DNA from: Umbilicaria muhlenbergii
Lineage: Eukaryota; Ascomycota; Lecanoromycetes; Umbilicariales; Umbilicariaceae
Assembly: GCA_000611775.1 (NCBI GenBank)
Contig: KK106982.1
Span: 3,255,384 to 3,319,383, forward strand
Direction of reading: 5' to 3'
DNA: 64,000 nucleotides
Of this stretch, positions 46,820 to 60,480 are shown in pieces (the stretch's first letter is position 1; the number at the start of each line of letters is the position of its first letter). Below the pieces are notes generated by a model. It was not told the DNA's origin. It was given only the letters and a program-made list of their open reading frames with translations, and did not search any database. Both the position numbers and the translations under genes were made by a program.

Positions 46820-48803
46820 TCTGCTCTTTAATGAGCTGACTGTGATGTGATCACAGGTGTGATGATAGGGTTATCAACATCATTTTCATTATTACTTATT
46901 CATTCATTTTCACTTCTGTTATTGCTTGATCTTCCTGTATTACTTACTTGCTGAATCATTATAGCTGCAGTTATCACTTGAGTTATGAGGTCTGTTAACT
47001 CTTGTCATTAAGTAATAATGAAATCTTGATTTTCTCTTGCTTCTTAATCAGTTCAGTCTGCATCTGCAACTTGACAGCCTGCTCAAAAATAAGATTTTAG
47101 TTAATAGTACTTTATGCGCTCAGAGCACTCTCTGAGCAGTAAATGAGCTCATACAAATCTTACACTTTAAATAACTATTATACCTTCATAAATAATAAAA
47201 AACTTTTTATTGAAAAGTTTTAGATCTCTTTATTCTGTACACTTTACAAACTAAAGATTTCTTCATAAGTTTTAATTTGCAATAGTTATGAATTAAAAAA
47301 CTTTTAACTAATTATAAATATATTAGCATATTGAATAACTATTGCGCTTTTATACTTATAATATAACTTTCAGTTTATAAGTTGTAGAGAAGAAACTATT
47401 AAACAGTTTTATAACTTAAAGTTTTTTTATAACTGTTATTGTTAAAAAGTTACATTGATTTCAAACTTTCAGTGACGAAAATCACAACATTAATAAACAG
47501 ACTTTTAATGACTTTTTGAATAACTCAACAACAACAACACATAAAAAGAAAGTTTGTATAAGAAAACTCTTAAACAGCTTATTCTCTACAACTTATAAAC
47601 TAAAAGTTATATCATAAGTATAAAAGCGCAATAGTTATTCAAAGTATATGACTTTTTTTGAAAGATTTTTCGCTATTAAAAACTTGAATTAAATATAACT
47701 TAACAACAACAGCAGTTATAAAGAAACTTTTAATTTAACATTAATAAAAAATACTGTTCTTTATAACTTATGCATTAAAAGTTTCTTCATATCTGTTGAG
47801 GTGCAAAAGTTATTAAAGTGTGTAAATTTTTAAGTGGCAAAAATCTTGAAGTTCTTTAAATATTCAGAACTCAACACTTATACAGTGCTTTCAGACTCAA
47901 CAAATCATGATTTTTTATTGCAGAAAAGTGAATTTTAGCAAAAGTTTACTTATTATAAGTTTTACTGTTATTATAACACTATGTGTGTACTTGTTTAAAC
48001 AATTGTTTTAATAACTGTTTTTTTATCACAAAATTTTGATGTTCCGCTCAAGATTTAAGGTTGAGCTCAAAGCACTTAAAGGGTGCTAAGAGTGACTGTT
48101 AGCTGAGACATGAGATCAGAAGCTCAGAGCGCTCAAAGTGTTAAAAATTAACTCAGAGTTAACTTGTTAAATTGTTGATGTGCTCTTTCATTATCTGTCA
48201 TTGAATTAATGATATTCATTGAAGAGCTCTGACGTCTAGCTGTTATAATGTCAGATTCACTCAGAGAGGTGGTAGAATCAGCAGAGTTAATAAAGACTTG
48301 ATTGAAGAAGTGATTTGAGATCTCATTGAGGACTTGATTTAAGTCTCAATGTAAACATGACTTGTCAGTTGCTCACTCTGCAGGTCAGGTAAGTAGCTCC
48401 TTTAAGTTTAAATGAGTCTGATGTTCAGAGTGATGATTCAACTGAGTTTATTCATGTATAGCTTGAGCTATAGCTTGTCATTTCAAGGCAGTGATATCTT
48501 CAGCTCAAATGTGCTCAGACTTGATGAAATTCTGAAGTTGAAAGCACAAATTGACGGTAGTGAAGTTCAAAGCAAGGGGAGTAGTGATCATTAACTTGAT
48601 TGAACACTCATGAGAGGTTTTGATGATGAAGTAGTGCTTAATGACGTAGTTGCCTCAGACTCAGCTAAGTGACTTGAGGACTCAGTCTGATGATGAAGAA
48701 AAAATGACAGAAAACCCTGATTGACTCACTTGAATTAAGTGATATGAGGAGGCTTGATTCAATTAAGCAGTTTATGATGCTTAATTCAGTGTTGCTATCA
48801 AAT
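46820..48803 (-). pseudogene. Gy4 gag, part 1, and leader (with family B copy 2)
   Basis: 46,820-47,060 and 48,181-48,803 are the N-terminal gag and 5' leader side of Gy4, next to its 5' LTR. They are split by family B copy 2. Stops occur in all frames and I recognise no gag motif. The assignment rests on position and the resolved insertion boundaries. Confidence 0.55.
47061..48180 (+). mobile_element. Family B TIR element, copy 2 (in Gy4)
   Basis: 1,120 bp, the longest copy. The left end is CATCTGCAACTTGACAG. The right end is the reverse complement of CATCAACAATTTAACAAG. The flanking dinucleotide is TG on both sides. It keeps a long inverted-repeat pair, about 60 bp per arm, near 47,332-47,392 and 47,580-47,643, with roughly 190 bp between. 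No coding capacity. Confidence 0.8.
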
Positions 48804-48974
48804 TGTTGTACATGTTTTATATGTGAAAAAAGGATTGATTCTTTCTAGTGGCATAAAGGCTCACTATATATGAGTTAAATTAAACTACGCTTAAAATGTC
48901 ATAGCAGGCTTCAAAGAGCAAGTGAGTAACTTAACAATCAACAAAGTCAACAAGGCCTTGATGTAATCATAACA

Positions 48975-51900
48975 GTTAATCTGACAAAGACTTTAATTGA
49001 ATGATCTGAAATTAAGACAGTATCACTGCTAAAGCTCTGAACCCTACATGATTTCCAGAAAAAGACAGTGAGATGAGTTACACATGTGATTTATTTAATT
49101 ATGAAGGTCTGCAGTCATTCTCAGTGACTCACCCTCATGATGATTGTAGATATGAAAGATTTCAACATTATACTGAGACTTTCTTGAATGAATCACACTC
49201 AGATTTTAATCAACCCTGTGAACTGAGTAGTGATTTTCTCACTGAATGACTAAATGAAACTGAATGAATAAATGAACTGAATGATTGAATCTGAATCACT
49301 GAAAACTTATCAGATCCTGAAGAAATTCATTATAAAAGCAGATCTCAAATCAGTCTTCACATTAAAAAGTAATAACCCCTCACATGCAGTTAATATCAAG
49401 ATAATTGATGTGACACTGTTCACATTAAATATGAAGGCAATGAGATCTTTGTTATCTTTATTCAACAGATTGAGGAAGCATTGAACTTTAAACTGAAGTC
49501 AAGTGAATTAAATATCAAGGTGATTCTCTCTTTCAAATATCATGACCTGATTAATGTCTTTTCTAAAAAGGCTGCAAATGAACTCCCTCTGCATCAACTT
49601 TATGATCACAAGATTGTCTTAAAAAGTGAGCAAAAGCTAAAATACACACCTTTTTACAATATGTCACATGAAGAACTGATAGCAGTGAAGAACTACATAG
49701 AAGATAACTTGCAAAAAAATTTCATTGAAGTCAGTCAATCATCAGTAACCTCACTGATTCTATTTATACAAAAGAAAGACAGGTCTTTATAATTGTGCAT
49801 CAACTACTGAAAGCTGAATTCAATTAGTATGAAGAAAGACTGATACTCATTGCCTTTAATTAAGGAAACCCTGACTCAGATTTCAAAGGCAAAATACTTC
49901 ATCAACATTAATATACAACAGACATTTCATCATATATGAATGAATTCTGAATCTGAAGACCTGACAACCTTTCAAACAAGGTATGATTTCTATAAATATA
50001 AAGTCTTGCCTTTCAGACTCATTAACAGATCAGTCACCTTTCAGCACTTCATTAATGATGTATTACTCAATTTATTGAACACATGCTGTACAACATATTT
50101 AAATGATATTCTGATCTATTCAGAGTTCTTATCTGAACACTGAACTCATGTTTGAACTGTTTTAGAATGACTGAGAAAGGCAAATTTACAAGCTGAAATC
50201 AAGAAGTGTGAATTTCACAAGACTGAAACTCAATATTTAAAACTGATCATAAGATGTCATGACATCTGAGTAAACTCTGAAAAGATCATGATTATAAAGA
50301 CTTGAGAAGTGCTCATTAATTTAAAACAGCTGCAGGCATTCTTAAGTTTTTATAACTTTTATCAACAATTCATAAAGGGATATTTCAAAATCACAAAGCC
50401 TTTAATCAAACTGACAGGCAAGAACATACTTTTTAATATATAAACTGAACAGTGTCTTCAAGCCTTTAGTGAATTAAAGAACTAATTGATTAACATGTCA
50501 GTATTACAACACTTTGACTGAACTTGAACATGTTATCTTAAATGTGATTCATCTGATCTGATATCTGCAGGAGTACTATCTCAGAAAGATGATTAAAAAT
50601 TAATGCATTCAGTGACATTTTTCTCTAAGAAACTCATATCAGCTGAATGCAATTATAAAATCTATGACAAGGAATTATTGATTATCATTTAAAGTTTAAA
50701 AGAATGACATGCTGAACTGACAGGAACAGAGGATTTGATTTAAATTTTAACAGATCATAAAGTCCTGAAGTACTTTATAATGATCAAGAAACTGACTCAC
50801 AGACAAGTCAGATGAGCTGAATTTCTTTCATAATTTAACTTTATAATTACATACTGAACAGGCAAGGAAAATGAAAAGGTGAATGCACTCATTAAACACT
50901 CAGATGACTGACTAAAGAAGAATAAGAATGATGAGTGATTATGATATTAATCTTAAATCATGCTACTGAACTGTTGTTTAAACTCATGCATCATTATTAA
51001 ACAAAAGGAAAAAGCTCCTCATCTTTTAAAATCAGCTGAATCAACTCTGAATGAATCAACTGAATCAACCCTGAATAAATCAACTGAACAGGCCTTGAAT
51101 GAAACTTTAAATGAGTTGATTACCTGTTATGTGAAAGCAGATGACTTCTGCCAGGAAATTTTAAACTTATTATGAATCAGAGCAAGACACTCAATAAAGG
51201 TCTCTTTCAATGACTGCACTGAGGATGCAGGCTGACTGCTTTATCAAAAACATGTATGAGTCTCAGATATTAATAATGATCTGAATCAGAATGAATTATG
51301 ATGATGATTAATTCAAAAGCTCATGAACAGCTGATGATAAAACATATTGAACATCAAAAGACTCTGAGACTGCTTGCACGCTTCTACTACTGGCTCTGAA
51401 TAAATCAAACAATAAGTCATTTTGTTCAAAATTGCCACATGTGCTGCTGAACAAAGAACATGAATGAGCAGTATCAAGGAGCCTTGAAATCACTTTCAAT
51501 TTCAAGTCATTCATGACAAGATATTTCACTTAACTTAATTATCAAGTTACTTAAAAGTGAAGGATTCAACACAATCCTGATAATCATTTGCAGATTGATC
51601 AAGAAGAGACATTATATCTTTTACTCAACAGATAAAAAAGAAGAAACATCAGTTGAATACATTATTAAACTCTTACTCTGCAATGTATGAAGATTTCATG
51701 AATTATCACAGACAATTACATCAGACTGAGGATTACAGTTTGTAGCATTACTGTGAAAACACTTATGTGAATGACTCTGAGTCAGATTGAAATCATCAAT
51801 CACTTTTCACCCTGAGACAGATGAGCAGTCTGAAAATGTGAATGTGAATGTTGAACAGTATCTTAAAGCATTTGTGAACTATCAGCAAGATGACTGAGCA

Positions 51901-53633
51901 AAATGACTGTCAATAATTAAGTTTACAGCTAACAATGCAGATTTTGACTTCATCAAAGTTTCATCATTCTTTGTGAATAAAGAATATCACCTCTGAATGA
52001 GCTTTAACTCTGAATGATTGATCACCTCACTGCTGACAAGAGAATGAATTCTGAAGGAAAAAGCTGATTTCATAATGAATCATATGAAAGCTTTACATAT
52101 GATATTACAAGAGAACATGACAGCAGCACAACTTCAACAGAAAGACTTTACAAACTGAATTTAAATATTAACCTCAGCATATCAAGTAAAAGATCTGATA
52201 TGATTGTCAACAAAAAACATTCAAATGACTCACTTGTTCAAAAAGTTGAATCACAAGAATGAAGGACCTTTTTGAATCAAGAAGAAAATATCAGCTTAAG
52301 TATATGAGCTTAAACTGTCTACATTCACAACTTGGCAGCCCGCTCAAAAATAAGGTTTTAGTTAATAGTACTTTATGCGCTCAGAGCACTCTCTGAGCAG
52401 TAAATGAGCTCATACAAATCTTACACTTTAAATAACTATTATACCTTTATGAATAATAAAAAACTTTTTATTGAAAAGTTTTAGATCTCTTTATTCTGTA
52501 CACTTTACAAACTAAAGATTTCTTTATAAGTTTTAATTTGCATAATAAACCGACTTTTAATGACTTTTTGAATAACTCAATAACAACAACACATAAAAAG
52601 AAACTTTGTATCAGAAAACTCTTAAACAGCTTATTCTCTACAACTTATAACCTGAAAGTTATATTATAAGTATAAAAGCGCAATAGTTATTCAAAGTATG
52701 TGACTTTTTTTGAAAGATTTTTCGCTGTTGAAAACTTGAATTAAATATAACTTAACTTGAATTAAATATAACTTAACAACAACAGCAGTTATGAAGAAAC
52801 TTTTAGTTTAACATTAATAGAGAATACTGTTTTTTATAATTTATGCATTGAAAGTTTCTTCATATCTGTTGAGGTGCAAAAGTTATTAAAGTGTGTAGAT
52901 TTTTAAGTGATGAAAATCTTGAAGTTCTTTAAATATTCAGAACTCAACACTTATACAGTGCTTTCAGACTCAACAAATCATGATTTTTTATTGCAGAAAA
53001 GTGAATTTTAGCAAAAGTTTACTTATTATAAGTTTTACTGTTATTATAACACTGTGTGTGTACTTGTTTAAACAATTATTTTAATAATTGTTTTTTTGTC
53101 ACAAAATTTTGATGTTCTGCTCAAGATTTAAGGTTGAGCTCAAAGCACTCAGAAGGTGCTAAGAGCGGCTGTTAGCTGAGACATGAGATCAGAAGCTCAG
53201 AGTGCTCAGAGCACTCAAAGTGCTAAAAACTAACTCAGAGCTAACTTGCTAAATTGCTGATGTAAATCAATGAAAATACACTCTGTATTTCACACTTTTT
53301 TATTATGACTCACTGTGAATGATTCTTTATTTAAGTAAATCAAGTCATCACTGTCACCTGTAATAACTGAACAGGCTGAATCAGAATGAGAAGTTGAACA
53401 AATTAATGATAAATGTTGATGAAAAAACAGACTACAGTATAAAGTGACATGAAAAAAATACTCACTTGACAAGACTTAATACAATGCTGATGAATTCAAA
53501 CACTCACCTGAACTGAAAGAAGCATTTCATGAGAGGTACTCAAGTAAGCTGATCAAGTCACTGAATACATCAACAACAAAGCAGAAAAGTAAATGATCAG
53601 CTTATAAAGCTTATTAAATAAAAGAAAGAGTAG
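48975..53633 (+). pseudogene. Gy2 pol remnant (PR, RT, RNase H, IN, chromodomain)
   Basis: Continues the protease reading broken at 33,638. RT starts at about 49,530 (KYHDLINVFSKKAANELPLH) and its active site near 50,095-50,125 reads TYLNDILIYS, the first Asp now Asn. RNase H lies around 50,500-50,930 ([20 protein letters not shown]). Integrase lies around 51,330-52,300 (SITFHPETDEQSENVN). Family B copy 3 interrupts at 52,322. The chromodomain follows at about 53,380-53,540 (LQYKVT, then FKHSPELKEAFHERY). A purine-rich AAAAGAAAGAG precedes the 3' LTR. Confidence 0.85.
52322..53262 (+). mobile_element. Family B TIR element, copy 3 (in Gy2 pol)
   Basis: 941 bp with a clear TA target duplication (52,320-52,321 and 53,263-53,264). 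Removing it restores the Gy2 reading YELKLSKSMKIHSVFH exactly. Termini are CATTCACAACTTGGCAG and, as reverse complement, CATCAGCAATTTAGCAAG. TA duplication and short TIRs point to a Tc1/mariner-type non-autonomous element, although the other copies show AA and TG. The left arm of the internal hairpin is deleted. Confidence 0.85.
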
Positions 53634-53868
53634 TGTCAGGTTTATGCTTAAACATTAAATTAAACTGAATGATTCAAATGATGAACTGAACTGAATTGAA
53701 TGACTAAATGAGTTAGCAGCAATTAAATTAACAAGCTTAACATGCACATAAAAGTTTTAATCTTTATACTCTTTCTTTCTTTTGCTTCTTAAACTAGAAT
53801 TCTTCTCTGTAGCTAAATGTCAGCTGTTAAAACACATGTATTAATTCATAATCTACATAGTCCTGACA
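53634..53868 (+). repeat. Gy2 3' LTR
   Basis: 235 bp, TGTCAGG..CCTGACA, equal in length to the 5' copy 30 kb upstream. It is flanked by GATTC, where the Gy1b sequence resumes. Confidence 0.87.
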
Positions 53869-53994
53869 GATTCACTTGTACTTTTACTTTTTATGTTATA
53901 ATTATTAGCCCTCTTGCTTCATTCATAAATGAGTTGAATTTGTAATTAACATAAAATGATGATACTTCTGTGAATTCTGTTGTTGCTGTGTTGT
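53869..53994 (-). mobile_element. Gy1b: second piece
   Basis: Aligns with Gy1 around 2,340-2,455 (for example TCACTTGTAC, and AAAATGATGATACTTC). It lies between the Gy2 TSD on the left and the Gy5b TSD GTTGT on the right. It continues the first piece, which ended at 23,205. Confidence 0.75.
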
Positions 53995-54459
53995 TGTGAG
54001 CATTCAGTGTATGAAACTCACCAGGTGCTAGTTCAGAATAAGAAAGATTATACTTAACAACAGCACAACCTTGCAAAGATAACTTTCACTAATGAATCAA
54101 CCTCATAGAAAGCTCAGTTAATAAACATCACTCTCAGCACTTCATGAAAGTGATTAAAGAAGTTAACATCATTGATGACATCTTGCAGAGGTGTGATTCA
54201 ATAATGAACACTTCATGAAGGCAGCTTCACTGAGGTGACTGCTTCATGAGATTTTCCTCAAGCAGACTAACTTCAGAAGAAATATATTATGAGATTAAAG
54301 CATGTTTCACTTTCTTTTTTAACAATAATTCTCTACCTACTAGCAATATCATACTATTGTGAATCATCAACTATAAGTTTAAGTCATTATTGTCACATAG
54401 CTTCATAATTCCTTAGTTAAGATATTACATCAAAATAATACACTTACAGTTTTATTGCT

Positions 54460-57400
54460 TCAATTCATTGTAAGGATGCTGTTCAGCAAGAATGACTGAA
54501 AACTCATGAGCTCCTTAATCAGCCTCTGCAACAATTTCATAAATCACTTCAGAAACTTCACAAGCAACAATTAATGATGATTTTATCATCTTTGATTCTC
54601 AGTCATGACACGTCACTCCTACATTCTCTGAGGAGTTCATCATGATGAATATCAAAATTCAACTTGTGAAGATTCAACTCACAAGTGAGAAGGAACATAC
54701 TAGGCAGACTGAGCTTAAAACTCACAAATGATTTACATCAAATTTATCTTCAACTTCAAAATGCACCTGTTATGAAAAGTGAGTCAAAGATGAAGATCTT
54801 TACTGTATGAAGGATTATCCTCACTTTCAGCAGTATGTACATTAAATTAAGCATCTTCCTGCAAAGCTTCACCTTGAAGAGTCAGATCACTATCTGAACT
54901 ATAAAATTATGAAATGATGAGTCACACATTGTGAAGAAAAGGGCTTGAAAGATACTTAAGAAAGTCAGAAGAACTTTTTAAAATCTTTTTTAAAAAATCA
55001 TGATAATCAAGTGTATAATGCATGAATGAATTAAATGAATTATTACAAGTTAAGCAGTGAATCTGATGATGAGTATCTTCACAAGTCAGATGAACTTCTG
55101 ACTTAAATAAAAAATGAAGTGAAAGATTATTATTAAATTCAGTTAATAATCTTCTTCAAGGGCCTGAATCATGTCATGAAGCAGAAGATTCACAGACACT
55201 CTGTGTTTTTAAACTCTCATGAAGATTTAATTACACTCATGAAGAAACTTCATCTCAGCATCAAGACTGAAACTCACTCATGAGTAATAATCATGAACAA
55301 TGACTTCAGCAAAAGCACCTCTGTGAACACTGTGAAGCAGAAGAATCACAAACCTACAACATTCATCATCATTACATTACACAATTCAGAACCCTCATGA
55401 GAAGTGTTCTTTAATGAAGACTGCAACTACTGTGATAAGCATGAACATAAAGAACTGAACTGTCTTAAGAAGAAGTCAGACAACACTGTGAGCAGAACTC
55501 TGTCAATCAGTTTAATTAACAACAGTAATCATGTCACAGCAGCCTCTGAGACTACTGTGAAGATCATCATGAAGTCAAGATCAAAGAAGGGTGCATCATT
55601 TAAGATGAAGACATGATTATGACTTATAATACATCTTGCAGAAAGATCATTTTCAGCTGTTCTTAACAATGTTAATGACCTCAATCTTCTTCACAAGGAT
55701 ATTGTGAAGGGCTCATCTTCAGTCTTTAAGATGTTATCACTTCATCATACTGAAGAAGATACCTTGCGGACTTATTTTATTTATCATGAAGTAGTAGAGG
55801 TTCAGGACTCTTTTGAAGTCTGAAAATAAACTTATGAATCTTTTACCTCTGTTGACTTAAAGATGTCAGTGATCTTAAAATTATCATGATTAAGATGAAA
55901 TAATCTGAAGGTTGACTTTATCAATCTTACAGTACAGTGAAGGTCAGATGCAGAAAACTCTTTAACAACTTTACTGTTGAAAGAGATCATCATAAAAAGC
56001 CTCTTGAGAAAACTCAGAGACCTTAAGATGAACTACATGATGCAGAGATTACAGGTGATAAATCTTAATGAATTAAAAAACTCTGTGAATCTGATTCCTG
56101 AAGTTTACAAGAGCCTCATGAAGGTCTTTTCAGAAACTCAGGCAGAAACTTTACCTTCTCATTACAAAGAAGATCACTCAATTAATCTGCTGAAAAGAAC
56201 AACATCACCTTTTGAGCTTATGTACAATCTTTTCATGAAGGAGTTGACTGTATTATGAGAGTATTTAAATATCAACTTCATGAATGAATTTATTCAGCTG
56301 TCATGATCTTCTGCAGAAGCATCAAGGCTCTTTGCATTTAAAAATGATGAAGGCTTGCAGCTCTGCATGAACTATCAGAGGTTAAATATTATTACTTAAA
56401 AGAACTGATACTCTTTATCATTAATTAATGAGATCATGAATCATGTCTGTGATGCTCAGATCTTTATGAAGATTGATGTCAAAAACACTTATTATCACAT
56501 TCATATACATGAGGGTGATGAGTGAAAGACAGCCTTTCATACTAAGTATGAGTAGTATGAATATTTAATTATGCTTTTTGAGCTTATTAATGCTTCTGTG
56601 AGTTTTTAATCTTATATTTATGAAGTTCTTCATGAACATTTAAACATCTTCATGATTATATTTCTGAATGATATACTGATTTACTCAATGGAAGAGAGTC
56701 AGCATAAACAGTATGTTCAGATTGTCTTGAAAGCTCTGCTCATGACAAGGTTGTTCACAAAGCTTTTTAAATGCTTGTTTAATGTGAAGCGTGTACCTTT
56801 TTTGAGATACATTATCACAGATACAGAGGTTGAAATGAAGATGAATCTCATATTCATCATTGTCAACTGATCAGAGTCAGAAAGTGTATATGAAGTGTAA
56901 ACATTTCTGAGCTTCATGAACTTTTACTGAAGGTTCATACAGAGCTTCTCATGTATCACTGCACCTCTCACAGAGATCATTAAAGGGTTTAATGCAAAAT
57001 TAAACAAGAAGTTGATCTCATGAAGAGCAGACTTTCTGTCTCTGAAGGCACAGACTGCTTTTAAAATTCTTGTATAAACTTTCACTACTGCTCTGTTCCT
57101 GCAGCATTTCAATATCACATTATTAATACAGCTTGAAACAGATGCCTCAGAGTATGCAATCTTAAGCATTCTCTCACAAAAGCACTCTGATGAGTGAAGA
57201 GTTACAGCCTATTTCTCATGAAAGATGATACTCATAAAACAGAAGTATGAAACTCATGATGAAGAACTACTCATGATAATTGAGAGTTTTCATCATTGAC
57301 AGCACTATTTAAAAGGATTCACTCATTCAATTGAGGTGTTATCAGATTATTTGAGCTTGTGAAGCTTTATAATCACTCATAAGCTCTTATGAAGACAGGT

Positions 57401-59235
57401 TTGATGAGCATTGACTTTATCAACTTATGATTTTATTATCACTTATCAGAAGGGAAATTTAAATTCTTTTAATAACTCTTCATGAAAACCTGATCATCAA
57501 TGTGAAGCAGAACAAGAGGATCAGATTGAGAATGTTTTAATGTTGCAACAGATGCTGTTCTTGACAGTAATTTTAATTTCAGTTGAGCTTAAAGATGATT
57601 TATTGACTCAGAAGATACATCTTCATGAGGTATTAATTATGAGCACAACAAGTCCTCAGCAGTGAAATCAACAGAAACAGGCCTCTGAGGCTGTTTTAAA
57701 TGAAGAATTTTATGAGGAGGTTAACACCTCTCTCATTAAAATGTTACCTGAGTTCTTGTGAATTGATCCCCTTATGAAGCATATGCTGAAACAGATCACT
57801 GCTCATGAAGTTAATTCAAGAATGTTAAATTCTCACTTATTTTAATCATGAAGGAATGACTTTTTATACTTTAACTTAATGCTTTATATACCTCATGTGA
57901 AGTCATTACAACTTGAGATTATTAAGAAGCATCATGATGAGTCACTTGCAAATCACCTCATGACAGAGAAAATCTTTACTTTAATATGTGCAAAGTACTA
58001 CTGACTGAACATGCAGAAGCAAATTCAGAAATATTATAATTCTTATCTTGTCTGTTAAGGAGTCAGAGTCATTTGTGAAAGACAACTTGAATTATTACAG
58101 CTCATACTTATCCTGAAGAAACCCTGAGAGGTACTCATCTTAAACTTCATAACTGATGTTTTAAAGAGTCATGCTTATGAGGGTGTGTACAATGCCATAT
58201 TATTGATGATGTGCAAATTCTCAAAAATGGCACATTATATTTCAGTCAGAAAGGACTGAACTGCTGATTAACTCATGAAGACCTTTATTAAAGAGATTAT
58301 TAAGCTACATGAAGTCATTCAAGCTTTAATTTCAGATCATGAATCTGTTTTTATCTCATGACTCTGAGTCAACCTGATGTTCACATTGAAGATTAATCAT
58401 TAATTGAGCACTGCCTTTCATCTGCAAACTGATGAGCAGATTAAACAGCAGAATAGCATGCTGAAACAGTACCTGTGAAGTTATGTTAATTATCAACAGG
58501 ACAATTGAGCCTCACTTTTAATATTAACTGAGTTTGCATACAATGTGAGCTTACACTCTTCTACTGAAAAGACATCATTTGAGGTTGTTTATGACTTCAT
58601 ACCTAGATCAGATATGCTCACTGTGAAGGAACTCATGAAGTACTCTGCAGTTAAAGAAATTATCATTGAAGCTGAGCAGCTTGTGAAACATCTTCATAAG
58701 ATTTAAATAAAAGTCTGCAAAGCTCTTGTGAAGTCTCAAGAGTATCAAGTTAAGCACTACAATCAGTCTCATCTTGATGTGATTTATAAAGTCAGACAGT
58801 TAGTCTGATTAAAGATCAAGAACATAACTTTGAAGTGACTCTCATGAAAGCTGAATTGACAGTGTTATGAACCCTTTCAGATTGTAAAAAAGATTGAGAA
58901 TGTTGCTTATTAACTAAAATTATCAGAGGAACTTTATATTCATGATGTGTTTCATATTAACCTGCTTCATAATCATAAATCATGAGCAGGTGAGAATACA
59001 TTAAAGTTTAAATTACTTCACCTCATGAAGAACTCAGTTGAAAGAGAGTGAAAGATTAAAATTATAACAGCTTCATGAATTGTGATCAGCTCTGAGGATA
59101 AACCTGTTTTATAATATCACATTATATGAAAGGAATTCTCAGAGATTACTTAAAAGTCTGTGAATAACACTTGCAACTTCAAGAAATTAATTAAAAAGTT
59201 TCATGAGAACTTTCCTGAGGCTTCATGAGTCATAA
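54460..59235 (+). pseudogene. Gy5b gag-pol remnant
   Basis: Gag carries the CCHC knuckle CNYCDKHEHKELNC at 55,422-55,463. RT is at 55,977-56,258 and 56,652-56,870 (FLNDILIYS, first Asp now Asn). RNase H lies around 56,950-57,420, integrase around 57,900-58,720, and a chromodomain-like end around 59,040-59,230 (WKEF, LIKKFHENFPEA). Stops in the same places as Gy5a and at new ones show that both were mutated, partly independently. Confidence 0.82.
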
Positions 59236-59479
59236 TTAATGTCAATACATGTTTATGAAGAAATTAAACAAAGGGCTAAGATCTCTTCTGCTCATCAGAG
59301 CATTAAATTATCAGAGGATTGAAAGTGAAATCACTTTGTGAAGCTTGAAGACTCATGAAGGAATGAATCATGCTGATTTCAACCTGTCAAGACTTATTAA
59401 TCTTTAACATCATGAAGAGATTTAACTTAAAGTTAAAGTCCTGTGAGGGATAAATTCTCACAGGAGTCAGTATTTACCT

Positions 59480-60480
59480 CTGAAAAAACTTGAACATTTT
59501 AATCATCATCAGTTTGTCACAACAATATTTTCCTTCAGTGAAGCCTGCAAGTCTTCACCTTCACAGAGGTGTCAAGTTTAAGCAGCAGTCACAGCAGCTT
59601 TATGAGTCTTACTCACTCAGCATTTTTTTCACTTACACGCCTTGCGCGCCTCCTTGTGACCCTCAGGGTCAGGGTTGACCAGGGGTGAAGACAGAAGCAG
59701 AGGTGAACTCAGTTCTCATGAGAGAGATGATGAGGCTGAAGGTGATGAAGATGAAGCTACAACATGATTAATTAAAGCACTTCATGAAAATGTATCATAA
59801 AGTCATACAAAGGAAGATACAGGTCTTGTTGATGTGCTGATGATACTTCATACACTTGATGACATGAGGGGAGAGGAAACAATCCTCAAAATGATTAAAG
59901 CTGCAACTTGCAGTGACAGCAACACATGACTCACAGATTTGAAGAGAGATGTTCTCAGTCTTCACAATTATTATCATGAAAGTCAGTCATGAAGCGTTCT
60001 CATGAAGGATGATCATGAAAGTCACTTATAAATCACCTCATGATTTTATTCACAGTCAGTGAGCTGAACAAGCTGTTGTGAAATGACACAATTATGAAGT
60101 TGAGCCTCTCTGTGAAGAGCTACCTCATGAAAGGTTTAATTATGAGGGGCTGAGTCAGAGGCCTGCATGAACAGAGGAAATAAATAAGAATCACAGATGA
60201 TTTGCCTGAGAGTGTTGATGATGTGACTGATGTGAAGCATAATGAGCTGTATCACTGTTAATGAAAAGGCACCATGAAGGCAAGCATCATGAAAACAAGC
60301 ATCATGAGGGCAAAACATCACAAGAGACATTATAAAAATCATGATCATGAACTTATCTGATGAGAGGTGAAAGATTGAAGTTATGAAAATTATTAACAGT
60401 GAAAACTCTGATCTTATGACCTGCATGAAGTCATTCATGATGCTTAACAAAGTGAATCTGAATGACCTCATGAACAGCTG
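59480..60480 (-). pseudogene. Gy5b accessory Cys-rich frame, antisense to pol
   Basis: Counterpart of 40,360-41,340 on the minus strand. The cysteine cluster reads KCMKYHQHINKTC, so the second Cys of the C-x2-C has become Tyr (G to A). The 15-bp CLHDA-type array is shorter here (around 60,270-60,320) than in Gy5a. Confidence 0.45.

Larger units (their letters stand above)
33639..48974 (-). mobile_element. Gy4: Ty3/Gypsy element inside Gy2
   Basis: Two 171-bp LTRs (33,639-33,809 and 48,804-48,974; TGTTGTACATG..ATAACA) with TSDs GCTAA and GTTAA, one C to T apart. Coding is minus strand. About 7 kb is its own. The rest is Gy5a (39,580-46,814) and family B copy 2 (47,061-48,180). It belongs to a different Gypsy lineage from Gy1: short LTRs, no accessory frame, and a C2H2 finger before the protease. 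Confidence 0.87.
23206..53868 (+). mobile_element. Gy2: Ty3/Gypsy element, swollen by nested insertions
   Basis: Two 235-bp LTRs, 23,206-23,440 and 53,634-53,868, align without gaps and differ by transitions. TSDs are AATTC (23,201-23,205) and GATTC (53,869-53,873), which differ by one G to A change. Own sequence outside the insertions is 23,441-23,723, 31,861-33,136, 33,570-33,638 and 48,975-53,633 (minus family B copy 3). Coding is plus strand. The protease reading crosses both the solo-LTR and Gy4 insertion points, which shows that these pieces are one element. Confidence 0.87.

Noticed and set aside
48975-53633. This pol taken as a separate element with its 5' end missing
   Set aside because: The protease reading at 33,575-33,638 continues at 48,975 across the Gy4 TSD, and the LTR at 53,634 pairs with 23,206. 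It is the pol of Gy2.
53634-53868. Solo LTR
   Set aside because: Its partner of equal length is at 23,206-23,440, and the TSDs match except for one transition. A polypurine tract precedes it.
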